Positions 15,879-24,355 of a DNA stretch of 32,555 nt are shown here, one piece after another (position 1 is the stretch's first letter; every line of letters begins with the position of its first letter). The position numbers and the translations under genes are program-made. The DNA is from CAUZFZ01 sp963579025 (GTDB lineage Bacteria; Planctomycetota; Planctomycetia; Planctomycetales; Planctomycetaceae). The stretch is taken from NCBI GenBank assembly GCA_963579025.1, contig CAUZFZ010000128.1, positions 1-32,555 on the forward strand, in the 5' to 3' direction. The notes under the pieces were generated by a model that made no database searches, had not been told where the DNA came from, and worked only from the letters and a program-made list of their open reading frames with translations.

Positions 15879-16106
15879 ATGAACCTGGAACGAATCACGC
15901 TCGACCCTGCCGTCATGGGGGGCCGACCCTGCCTGCGCGGAATGCGCATCACGGTTGGATCAGTCATTGGACTACTCGCTGCGGGGACATCCCGGGAGAG
16001 AATCCTTGAAGCCTATCCCTATCTGGAGTCCGAAGACATTGACGCGGCGCTAAGTTACGCGGCCTGGCGACTGGAGGAACGCGAAGAGTCGCTGGTAACA
16101 GTATGA
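15879..16106 (+). CDS. DUF433 protein, antitoxin-like
   Basis: 75-aa protein with the full DUF433 pattern: ITLDPAVMGGRPCLRGMRITV, then VIGLLAAGTSRERILEAYPYLESEDIDAALSYA, a compact helix-turn-helix-like fold. GGAG at 15867-15870 is 8 bases before ATG 15879; an upstream GTG at 15873 is too close to that site. It overlaps the following DUF5615 gene by 4 bases (ATGA), the tight coupling expected of a toxin-antitoxin pair. DUF433 proteins are regularly found next to DUF5615 PIN-like proteins and are thought to be their antitoxins; this is based on association, not on a solved mechanism here. Confidence 0.88.
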   Translation: MNLERITLDPAVMGGRPCLRGMRITVGSVIGLLAAGTSRERILEAYPYLESEDIDAALSYAAWRLEEREESLVTV

Positions 16107-16474
16107 GCTCCCGTCTCGTCATCGATATGAACCTGTCACCCGAGTGGACGCGTGTCCTGAACGATTCCGGGCATGATGCCGTGCATTGGACAGATGTCGG
16201 CGATCCGTCCGCGCCGGACACGGAGATAATGGCGTGGGCGCGAAACGAACACCGACTGGTTTTTACCCACGATCTTGATTTCGGGACGATGCTGGCGCTC
16301 ACACACGCGCATGGCCCCAGCGTGCTACAACTTCGCGGGACGAACACGCTACCCGAGCATCCTGGTGATCTTGTTCTCACGGCTCTCGAACGCTACGAAG
16401 ACGATCTTCTCACTGGGGCTCTCGTCGTCGTAAACGGGGACCGATGCCGCGTTCGAATTCTCCCGCTATCGTAA
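16103..16474 (+). CDS. DUF5615 PIN-like nuclease, toxin-like
   Basis: 123-aa PIN-like protein (DUF5615, Mut7-C-related). The acidic residues expected to bind metal are visible: Asp8 in LVIDMNLSP, Asp40/Glu41, and Asp57-x-Asp59 in FTHDLDFG. PIN-fold toxins such as VapC cleave RNA; DUF5615 members are presumed relatives. Its start overlaps the DUF433 stop by 4 bases, and asnS begins 50 bp downstream on the same strand, so read-through into asnS is possible. A second DUF433/DUF5615 pair lies at 27855-28521 with the key Asp residues at the same positions. Confidence 0.87.
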   Translation: MSSRLVIDMNLSPEWTRVLNDSGHDAVHWTDVGDPSAPDTEIMAWARNEHRLVFTHDLDFGTMLALTHAHGPSVLQLRGTNTLPEHPGDLVLTALERYEDDLLTGALVVVNGDRCRVRILPLS

Positions 16475-16524
16475 AGGCGTCTTTGGAGATAGATTCGCCT
16501 GATCAACAACCGACGGAGCGACTA

Positions 16525-17913
<1,389 letters not shown>

Positions 17914-18321
17914 CGGGTCGAAACAAGCCTGGAGCGGCCTGGGGCCACAACCGAACTCGTTCCAACGTTTTGCGTTGGCATGCCCGGCGGACACTCTGCG
18001 TCCCCGGCATGTAGTCATGGGACGCAGAGCGTCCTGTGGCCCGTTCCAACGCGGAGCGTTGGAACGAGACGATCAATATGGATTCGCGAGGTCGTCCTGA
18101 TCGGCGCATGGCCCGATGGTCCAGCTCGCCCTGTTCATGATGACGCGGCCGGACTCAGTTCAGCGATTGACGTCAACGTGGCGCTGGCCGACGAGAGTTC
18201 GCTGTTGCGCTGGCCTCCGTCTGGATAGAGTGGCTTGGCCGATTCGTCCGTCCGAACCGAACGCCGCTCACTGCTCCGTCATGAGGAGCCCTGGCACTTT
18301 CCCTTTCCCAGGAGCGTCGCC
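17914..18321. other. Intergenic region with hairpin repeats upstream of kinase-LRR gene
   Basis: 408 bp without a supported gene. The first 150 bp hold nested short palindromes (separate entry). The rest (about 18067-18309) shows no repeat or convincing coding frame and should hold the kinase promoter. AGGAG at 18310-18314 is the ribosome binding site that sets the kinase start at GTG 18322. Confidence 0.55.
17962..18066. repeat. Cluster of short palindromic repeats
   Basis: Four related hairpin elements are packed together. 18042-18066 is a perfect 11-bp stem (CGTTCCAACGC / GCGTTGGAACG) with a GGA loop. 17962-17978 is a shorter version (CCAACG / CGTTGG, loop TTTTG). 18020-18034 is GGACGC / GCGTCC with loop AGA, and GGACACTCTGCGTCC at 17990-18004 is its inverted copy with one mismatch. 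The two families alternate, so the cluster can fold in several ways. Such elements are frequent between planctomycete genes. Confidence 0.75.
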
Positions 18322-19677
18322 GTGCCGAATTCTTCCTCGGTACCTGAGTCTCAGGAAGACGGCCAGCCCGTCGCCTCTCAGGAAAACGCTCACGATGTGG
18401 CGGGCGGGCCGCCGTCCCGGCCGCATCCTCCGCCAGAGCCGGATACGCTGCATAGCGGCTCGCTCGAAGGTTCGTCGATCAACTTGAGCGATACCGGCGT
18501 GAACTGCGCAAGGTCGCCTGACAGCAGTTCGGACATCGGGCATGCGAACACGCTATCCGAATCCGGGATGTCGGCGGAATCGATCCCATTCCTCGGGTTC
18601 CCGGGAGCCCTGCTTGGTCAATACAAACTGGTCAGCCAGATCGGCCAGGGTGGCATGGGCACGGTCTGGAAGGCGCTGCACTTGAAGCTGGACAAGCATG
18701 TCGCAGTCAAGTTGTTGCCGACCAGTTGGAACACCGATCAGGCGTTGCTCAGCCGTTTCGAGCGGGAGATGAAATCGGTCGGAAAACTTGAACACCCCCA
18801 CATCGTGCGTGCAATGGATGCCGGCGAGTTTCGAGGGCATCACTATCTGATCATGGAACTGGTCGAAGGCCACGACTTGAGCGTCTGGGTCAAGAAACGC
18901 GGCCCGCAGAAGGTGGCGGATGCGTGCGAAATGGTGCGGCACGCGGCGCTGGGGCTGGCTCACGCGCACGAAAACGGCCTGGTCCATCGCGACATCAAGC
19001 CCGGCAATCTGTTCTTGACCGGACGGGGCAAAGTAAAAATCCTCGACCTGGGTCTGGCCCGATCGCAGGACGACGAAACCGCCGGAGAAGGCAGCGCGAT
19101 CACCAGTCAGGGTCAGATGCTGGGCACGCCGGATTACATGGCTCCCGAGCAATGGGAAAACACGCATGCGGTCGATGGCCGCTGCGACTTGTACGCGTTG
19201 GGTTGCACGTTGCACTACCTGCTGACTGGCCGAGCTCCGTATTCGGAATCGCAGTACGCGACGCTGGTTTCCAAAATGAAAGGCCACACGCTGGACGACG
19301 TCCCCGACCTGGTCGAGGCCCGCCGCGAAGCCATCGCCGGGCGCGATAAGCTGGAAGGCGACGAAGTCACCCCCGAAGTCGATGCGATCTACCGTAAGCT
19401 GATGGCGAAGCGGCCCGAAGACCGGTTCCAGGCGGCGAAAGAACTGGTTGCCGCGCTGGCGCCGCACGGTCGATCCCGGATCGCCGCCGCCCGCTCCGAC
19501 TCGACGATCAATTCATCAACTGCCGGCACCCAACAGGCCGAGTCACGCTGCAAACCGCAAACGCGGCTCAGCCTGTTGGCAATCCTTCCGTCGAAGTCCC
19601 CCGCCTGCCATCACGGGCCGCCACGACCAACTCGAAAAACAAACTCACCCTTCTGCTTAGCGGAGTGGCCGCGTTGA
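18322..19677 (+). CDS. Ser/Thr protein kinase (5' part of a frameshifted kinase-TM-LRR gene)
   Basis: Hanks-type kinase with an N-terminal Ser/Pro-rich stretch of about 95 residues. With the start at GTG 18322 (AGGAG 7 bases upstream), the glycine loop GQGGMG is at 108-113, the ATP-binding Lys at 130, HRDIKPGN with catalytic Asp224, Asp242 in the DFG position (DLG here) and APE at 274-276, so the kinase should be active. After the kinase fold (about residue 380) the frame drifts into Ser/Pro/Arg-rich sequence and stops at 19677. The natural continuation (TLQTANAAQPVGNPSVEVP, then a membrane helix) is in another frame from about 19536. A -1 shift between about 19500 and 19580 would rejoin them into about 850 aa. 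Confidence 0.85.
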   Translation: MPNSSSVPESQEDGQPVASQENAHDVAGGPPSRPHPPPEPDTLHSGSLEGSSINLSDTGVNCARSPDSSSDIGHANTLSESGMSAESIPFLGFPGALLGQYKLVSQIGQGGMGTVWKALHLKLDKHVAVKLLPTSWNTDQALLSRFEREMKSVGKLEHPHIVRAMDAGEFRGHHYLIMELVEGHDLSVWVKKRGPQKVADACEMVRHAALGLAHAHENGLVHRDIKPGNLFLTGRGKVKILDLGLARSQDDETAGEGSAITSQGQMLGTPDYMAPEQWENTHAVDGRCDLYALGCTLHYLLTGRAPYSESQYATLVSKMKGHTLDDVPDLVEARREAIAGRDKLEGDEVTPEVDAIYRKLMAKRPEDRFQAAKELVAALAPHGRSRIAAARSDSTINSSTAGTQQAESRCKPQTRLSLLAILPSKSPACHHGPPRPTRKTNSPFCLAEWPR

Positions 19678-20873
19678 TCGTGTGCGGCGTGATCATCATC
19701 AAGATCACCAGCAAAGACGGCACCGTCACCGAGATCAAAGTCCCGGAAGGCTCGAAGGTCGAGATCGTTGACGAAAGTAAGATGGGCACTCCCGCCCGTC
19801 CGTCCGACCTGCTAGATCAGGCGGGCAAGAGTGCCAATCCTGCGACGCCCGACGTCATCGACTTCGCCGCCGAACGCACAGCGGCCGCGCGGTTGTTGCG
19901 GTTGGGAAAGGGAGTCGTGAAGCTCGGCCACAAGGATCGGCAATGGATCGCGATCCTGGAGGCACCGCTGCCCGCCGAACCGTTTTGTATCCTCGACCTG
20001 GAATTTCAGGGTGACCATCTGACCGATGACGAACTCGCGGTCCTTGTCGGCTGTCGAAGGCTGGAATCGCTCGATCTCAGAGCGAACGCGAAGTTGACGG
20101 CGGCAGGGCTGACGCAACTTGGATCGCTACCGTTTCTGAAGACGCTCGACGTCGGCGGAACGGGCGTCGGTGACCAGGCCCTTGGCTGGCTAACGAACTG
20201 CCCTTCGCTAACTCAGATCAGTGCTGTCCACACACCGATGAGTGCCGCTGGCTGGGAGTCGTTGCCTCCGTGTCCTCGGCTCACAAAAATCGCGACTTCG
20301 CAGCGGGTGGGCGTCGCGGGGCTGCAACGTATCGTCGAACAATGTCCCGAACTGAGGGACTTGTGGATTGATGATGAGACGATTCCGGATTTGAATCCGC
20401 TCGCTCGCCTCACGCGACTCAGACGGCTGCAAACCCACGCCAACTCGCTCGACGGGGATTGGGTCGACATGCTGCTCAACATGCCAGTTTTTGAGGACCT
20501 GTTTGTCGACAATCCGATCGCGGTAGACCTGGAGCAGTTACCCGAATTGGCACCGAAACTGAAACGATTCGGCTTCCGTGCGTACGGTGGTACTCGACTG
20601 GTCACCAGTGAAAAGTGGGCTCCGATCACCGAGATGCCGGGTTTACTGGACCTGACCATTGCGGGCGACGTCGCGGTCGATGGTCCCGGGCTGCGGCGCA
20701 TTGCGGCGATGCCCGACCTCCGACGATTGCACGTCGCTGCCGATGTGTTGTCGCCCGGGGATGTGGCCAGGTTCCGCAGCTTCACGCCGGACGACGTGGC
20801 TGCGTTTCGGAAGCAGCGGCCGGATGTGGAACTGCTCATCAGTGGGCAGAACTACCCCGCGCTGGGCGACTGA
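19665..20873 (+). CDS. Membrane helix and leucine-rich-repeat region (3' part of the split kinase gene)
   Basis: The frame begins before the listed GTG: reading back to about 19536 gives a linker and then KLTLLLSGVAALIVCGVIII, a single membrane helix. It is followed by ITSKDGTVTEIKVPEGSKVEI, the segment that follows the helix in planctomycete kinase-LRR proteins. From about residue 108 to 385 of this half there are degenerate leucine-rich repeats (LESLDLRANAKLTAAGLTQL, FLKTLDVGGTGVGDQAL, LRDLWIDDETIPDLNPL). The expected topology is kinase in the cytoplasm and LRR outside the membrane as a ligand or protein-binding sensor. GTG 19665 cuts into the helix and has no good ribosome binding site, so it is almost surely not a native start; the segment belongs to the kinase gene directly upstream. 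Confidence 0.8.
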   Translation: MAALIVCGVIIIKITSKDGTVTEIKVPEGSKVEIVDESKMGTPARPSDLLDQAGKSANPATPDVIDFAAERTAAARLLRLGKGVVKLGHKDRQWIAILEAPLPAEPFCILDLEFQGDHLTDDELAVLVGCRRLESLDLRANAKLTAAGLTQLGSLPFLKTLDVGGTGVGDQALGWLTNCPSLTQISAVHTPMSAAGWESLPPCPRLTKIATSQRVGVAGLQRIVEQCPELRDLWIDDETIPDLNPLARLTRLRRLQTHANSLDGDWVDMLLNMPVFEDLFVDNPIAVDLEQLPELAPKLKRFGFRAYGGTRLVTSEKWAPITEMPGLLDLTIAGDVAVDGPGLRRIAAMPDLRRLHVAADVLSPGDVARFRSFTPDDVAAFRKQRPDVELLISGQNYPALGD

Positions 20874-20955
20874 CCGGGGAAGTTTGAGGGGAGCACGAGC
20901 ATTGCACCGTGGCCGTGCATCGCGTCCGGTGTCGTTCGTCACCGCGCACAACAAA

Positions 20956-20984
20956 AAGCCCGGCTCTACTACAGAGCCGGGCTT
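20956..20984. terminator. Bidirectional intrinsic terminator
   Basis: A perfect 12-bp stem (AAGCCCGGCTCT / AGAGCCGGGCTT) with loop ACTAC is preceded by A-rich sequence (20953-20957) and followed by TTCTT. It lies between the convergent kinase-LRR gene (+) and the prepilin-like gene (-) and can serve both. It is the best terminator in the window. Confidence 0.88.
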
Positions 20985-21061
20985 CTTAAGACTGGGCAGT
21001 CTACTTCCGCTTGCGCTCGATACACAAAGAACTCCAACCCGTTCGCAATGGCAAACGCGAC

Positions 21062-21367
21062 TCAGCGTTCGCCCTGCCAGCCGCTCGACTGAATGTCCCA
21101 CTGGTCGTCGCAGTCGTCCCATTCATCTTCGAAGCTGCTTCCGCTGGACCCGCCCTTGCCGGCCGACCACGAACCCGACTGGTGGTACGACTGATTGATG
21201 GAACCAAACGCTGCGGCGACATCTTCGAGTTCGTTGTTGATTGCGAAGGAGACTTCCGACAGACCGACGATCAGTCCGAGGATTGCGATCGTCGAGATCA
21301 GGACCAGCTCGGCCGAGACCAGGAAACCGTTTTCGTCGTTCAGCAGGTTGGTCATGAGAGTCGTCAT
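21062..21367 (-). CDS. Small prepilin-like membrane protein
   Basis: 101 aa. It starts with a short polar leader (MTTLMTNLLNDENG), then a Gly-Phe junction and a 20-residue hydrophobic helix with an acidic residue early in it (GFLVSAELVLISTIAILGLI). This is the layout of type IV/Flp prepilins, where a prepilin peptidase cuts after Gly and the Glu orients subunits; here the Glu is at +6 instead of the usual +5. After LEDVAAAFGSINQSY comes a Gly/Ser-rich and acidic tail. Small proteins of this type are numerous in planctomycetes and often carry wrong names. GAGGAG 7 bases before ATG 21365-21367 decides the start; the frame is open 91 codons further upstream, with no support. No pilus genes are adjacent. 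Confidence 0.75.
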   Translation of the reverse strand: MTTLMTNLLNDENGFLVSAELVLISTIAILGLIVGLSEVSFAINNELEDVAAAFGSINQSYHQSGSWSAGKGGSSGSSFEDEWDDCDDQWDIQSSGWQGER

Positions 21368-21517
21368 GGCGTGCTCCTCGCAGGTGTCAGGTTTTCTTGC
21401 TTTGTTTCTCGCGGCTGGCTGACCGCGTTGGCTCATGTCAGGGGTGTAAAGCAGGCTGAATGCCAAACCCCCGTCCAGCGCCAAGACAAGCTGACAGGAC
21501 CGCGACCGAACAAGCCG

Positions 21518-21542
21518 CAACCCACTACTGCATAGTAGGTTG
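21518..21542. promoter_or_regulatory. Inverted repeat upstream of prepilin-like gene
   Basis: CAACCCACTA and TAGTAGGTTG match at 9 of 10 pairs around a CTGCA spacer, about 150 bp upstream of the prepilin-like start. It could be an operator or a leader hairpin. There is no direct evidence for binding. Confidence 0.3.
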
Positions 21543-21824
21543 CAGCAATCACTAAGAACTGGTCCGAAAATTACCCTGCATTCAATCACGGGTGATGTTG
21601 ATGCCTCAGAGCAACATGTTGCCGGCAACATCAAAGGCATCAGGCAACATGGTTCGCCTGACAGGCCCTGCGAAGCGCTGTCCCACCTGACTGTCCGGCC
21701 AAGTCAGACACGAGACGGCAGCATCGATTGATGAGTGTTGATTTCGTGAGCCAACGGCGATAGCCGCGAGCCGTGGTTCTTGCGCGTTTTATCCCCCAAG
21801 GACCGGCGCTATTAAGGTGATCGC

Positions 21825-21930
21825 TGACAGAAAGATTGATGACAGAAAAATGCCATACCGTCATCTTTCTGTCATCAATCTTTCTGTCATCAATCTTTCT
21901 GTCATCAATCTTTCTGTCATCAATCTTTCT
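21825..21930. repeat. 15-bp tandem repeat array with inverted copy
   Basis: Four perfect copies of a 15-bp unit (GTCATCAATCTTTCT) run from 21871 to 21930, with partial copies at both edges. At 21825-21848 the same motif occurs in reverse complement (GACAGAAAGATTGATGACAG), so the array can fold back into a long stem with a loop around 21849-21859. No unique spacers separate the units, so this is not a CRISPR array. Confidence 0.9.
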
Positions 21931-22040
21931 GTCACTCAAAGCGGACTGCCGCGAAGGGGTCCTGGCTTCTGAGCTTGACTCGGAAGCCGCGTAGATTCTT
22001 CCACCGTCGGACATGCGCGCCGTGCGCGCGTTTTCGAAAT

Positions 22041-22099
22041 CTCGCGCGGAGACGCAGAGTTTTGTTTTGCCAGCATCGGCCTCTGCGTCTCCGCGCGAG
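22041..22099. repeat. Perfect 19-bp inverted repeat
   Basis: CTCGCGCGGAGACGCAGAG at 22041-22059 is matched exactly by its reverse complement at 22081-22099 around a 21-base loop. It lies 71 bp past the exbD-like stop, so it could protect or end that long transcript, but no T-run follows on the minus strand. It may instead be a mobile palindromic repeat. Confidence 0.88.
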
Positions 22100-22170
22100 G
22101 TCATCTGTTTGCGCTTCTGCCGCTTTGGACGTTCGATCGGAACGAAGCGAGCCCGCCTCGGTCACTCGGC

Positions 22171-22602
22171 TCACTGTGACTGATCGACTTCGACTGTCGC
22201 CGAAACTTTCGTGATCCCGACCTGACCACAGCAGCCCATGACCGCAGCGACGTGTTCCCACTTGACGCGTTTGTCGCCCCGGATCACGACGCCCTGGTCT
22301 TTGTTCCGCACCTTCGTTCGGCTGAGGTGCGCGGTCAGCGTCGCCAGTGTCATCGGCTCATTCTCAACGTGGTAATACGCCTTGCCGCCGGGCAGATGCC
22401 GCACGTTGACGACGACCGGCTTCGATGGTGGAGCCTTGACCTTCAGCTTGCCCTGCTTCGGCAGCTCAATATCCAAATCCTGTTCGAGCTGCATGAACGA
22501 CGTCGTCAGCAGAAAGAAGATGATCAGCAGGCAGAAGATATCAATCAGCGGCGTGAGGCTGATTTCGTATTTGATCTCTTCATCTTCGGTCAGGAGTCGC
22601 AT
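22171..22602 (-). CDS. ExbD/TolR-family protein
   Basis: 143 aa, one N-terminal membrane helix and a periplasmic domain. The helix SLTPLIDIFCLLIIFFLLTT carries Asp21, the residue that in ExbD/TolR transfers protons inside the ExbB/TolQ pentamer; it is present. The periplasmic part (about 40-140) has the expected short alpha/beta layout (GVVIRGDKRVKWEHVAAVM). Its ATG starts three bases after the ExbB-like stop, so the two are coupled. It is the last gene of a long minus-strand unit with two giant TPR proteins. The C-terminal region of ExbD normally contacts a TonB/TolA-like partner; none is encoded in the window. Confidence 0.92.
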   Translation of the reverse strand: MRLLTEDEEIKYEISLTPLIDIFCLLIIFFLLTTSFMQLEQDLDIELPKQGKLKVKAPPSKPVVVNVRHLPGGKAYYHVENEPMTLATLTAHLSRTKVRNKDQGVVIRGDKRVKWEHVAAVMGCCGQVGITKVSATVEVDQSQ

Positions 22603-22605
22603 GGG

Positions 22606-24255
22606 TTACTCCGACCACTCGGTGAATTCGATACCGTCTTCGTCGTCGTCTGTCGGATCGGTGACGACAGCGGGTGGTGGAGCAGGCGCCGGTGTCGCTT
22701 TGGGTGCCTGAGATGTCGCAGGCGTCGCACGCACTTCCTCAAGCTGGCTTTCAAATTCCTCATTGGAAACGAGACCACCAGACACAAACCCTCCCGCGAC
22801 TGGCTTCGCGGTAGGTGCGGCAGCCGGCGGTTTCGCAACGGCAGGTTTCGATCGGCCCTTTGACTTCTTCGACTTGCCACGCACCGGTTTCGGGACCGCG
22901 GCGGCCGGCGCTGCGCTCGGTTCGGATGGTGTCGTTGGGGCGGCTGCCGGTTGCTGCTCCGCAATGGCCGAGACATGGTCGGACTGTGCGGCAGCGACCT
23001 GCGCGATCGACTCCGGTGGCGCGGCCGTACTTGCCTCCGGTGGTGCTACCGCTGATTCTGACGGATCGACCGAAGCCGGCAGAACAGCCGCTACAGGTTC
23101 CTCTTCATGCGCTGCACGCTCGGCGGCGGCGACTGATTCAGGTGCCGTTACTGGACCCGCAGTTTGGAGGGCAGACTCGGTTACTGGTCCCTCCACCACC
23201 GTGGGAGCCCGGCGTTTCTTTCGCGCGACCGGGGCGGCGGCCATGACAACCGGAGCTGGTTGCTCGGCCCGCTTGATCAACGCCACTTCGTGCAGGAATT
23301 GTTCGGCAATGAACTCACATTCTGACACAACGGTTGTCAGCTTGAGGTTGGAGATAAACAGCGTCACCTGAGCGGGAATCGCGACCGTCAACCCGCCGAC
23401 CGTTGTAAACAAAGCCACTCGAATCCCGCTGGCCAGTGCCTGTGACTTGCTTGCACTGGCGGCCTCGTAAGCAATCGTGTCAAAGCATGTCACGATGCCG
23501 ATCACCGTGCCCAGCAAACCCAGCAGCGGGGCGATCGCGGAAATGAGACTCAGGCCGTTCAATGGAACACGAAGAACGCGCACGTACCGTCCGGCTTCCA
23601 AGTCACAGCGATCGCTGATGTCCTGCAGAGTGGACGTCTCGAATCGCGTGACCATCGCGCGGCAGATACCGCCCAGCAAACCGGTTTCGTCGTGAGTCAG
23701 TTCCTGAAGCTGGCCAAGATCACGCTGTTGCAGCGCCGTCTGCGCCTGTTCCACAAAACGCGGCGGACACTGTCTCCCGCGTCGATAAATCCACAGGCTG
23801 TTCACGCCCAGAATGATCGTGACAAACAGGCAACCGGCGATCGCGTGCATTGTCCAGCCGGCGGCCAGATAAAGATCCCACAGCGACTCACGCGTGATAA
23901 TGGACGGCGGCCCGGAGCCGCTCGTTCTTGCCCAGGATGGCGATGGATCGTTGGTTCCGCCGATCCGCTGCATTGTAAACGTGCCGCCCTTTTCCCCTTT
24001 TGAGGCGATCGAAATGACTTTGAACAGACTGCTGTTGTTCTTGTAGAGGTCACCATTCTCCAGCGACGTAATGTCGTCTTCCGTCGAGGCCGAGAACTCT
24101 TCGTCGTCACCGGGACCGTACTGGCTCGCTGGATCGGCCGCCTGCGTTTCCTGGGCATCGACCAGTGAGTCGAGATCAAGCTCCTGTGCCGTCACCAGAG
24201 CCGGGCTCACGGAGACAATCAGGGCCAGGGCAATGAAGAGCTTCCGCATCATCAT
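22606..24255 (-). CDS. ExbB/TolQ/MotA-family proton channel with long Ala/Pro-rich tail
   Basis: 549 aa, more than twice the usual ExbB length. In order: signal peptide (LFIALALIVSVSPALVTAQ), a periplasmic stretch of about 100 residues, TM1 near 131-155, a cytoplasmic segment, TM2 near 235-257 and TM3 near 282-303 with the family blocks APLLGLLGTVIGIVTCF and ALFTTVGGLTVAIPA. About 220 residues then follow (330-549), rich in Ala, Pro, Val and Glu with a basic patch (GKSKKSKGRSK), ending acidic. ExbB normally stops soon after TM3, so the tail is unusual and should be cytoplasmic. The start is the first of three consecutive ATGs; no strong ribosome site separates them. It sits 100 bp after a giant TPR gene and 3 bp before the exbD-like gene. 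Confidence 0.9.
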   Translation of the reverse strand: MMMRKLFIALALIVSVSPALVTAQELDLDSLVDAQETQAADPASQYGPGDDEEFSASTEDDITSLENGDLYKNNSSLFKVISIASKGEKGGTFTMQRIGGTNDPSPSWARTSGSGPPSIITRESLWDLYLAAGWTMHAIAGCLFVTIILGVNSLWIYRRGRQCPPRFVEQAQTALQQRDLGQLQELTHDETGLLGGICRAMVTRFETSTLQDISDRCDLEAGRYVRVLRVPLNGLSLISAIAPLLGLLGTVIGIVTCFDTIAYEAASASKSQALASGIRVALFTTVGGLTVAIPAQVTLFISNLKLTTVVSECEFIAEQFLHEVALIKRAEQPAPVVMAAAPVARKKRRAPTVVEGPVTESALQTAGPVTAPESVAAAERAAHEEEPVAAVLPASVDPSESAVAPPEASTAAPPESIAQVAAAQSDHVSAIAEQQPAAAPTTPSEPSAAPAAAVPKPVRGKSKKSKGRSKPAVAKPPAAAPTAKPVAGGFVSGGLVSNEEFESQLEEVRATPATSQAPKATPAPAPPPAVVTDPTDDDEDGIEFTEWSE

Positions 24256-24355
24256 GATGTTTATTCAATGAGGATCTGGTTCAGCCAGTGGGTGTGATCG
24301 ATGAGTCTATACCAGCAGAGCCAACGCGATGTAGCCACCTGGTGCGATGTGACGG

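Larger units (their letters stand above)
21368..22170. other. 803-bp gene-free, repeat-rich intergenic region
   Basis: No convincing gene on either strand. A minus-strand open frame (22104 to 21640) is only a translation of the 15-bp repeats. The region holds a hairpin at 21518-21542, three GCAACAT copies (21611, 21625, 21644), the 15-bp tandem array with an inverted copy (21825-21930) and a 19-bp inverted repeat (22041-22099). The promoter of the prepilin-like gene should be at its left end. Confidence 0.65.

Noticed and set aside
18553..19467. 304-codon minus-strand open frame opposite the kinase
   Set aside because: It lies opposite a complete kinase domain with all motifs; the translation has no recognisable domain and is an antisense shadow.
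21871..21930. CRISPR array
   Set aside because: The units are 15 bp and directly adjacent with no unique spacers; no cas genes nearby.
21640..22104. 154-codon minus-strand frame with DRKID repeats
   Set aside because: The repeats are only a translation of the 15-bp DNA array; the flanks are low-complexity and there is no ribosome binding site.
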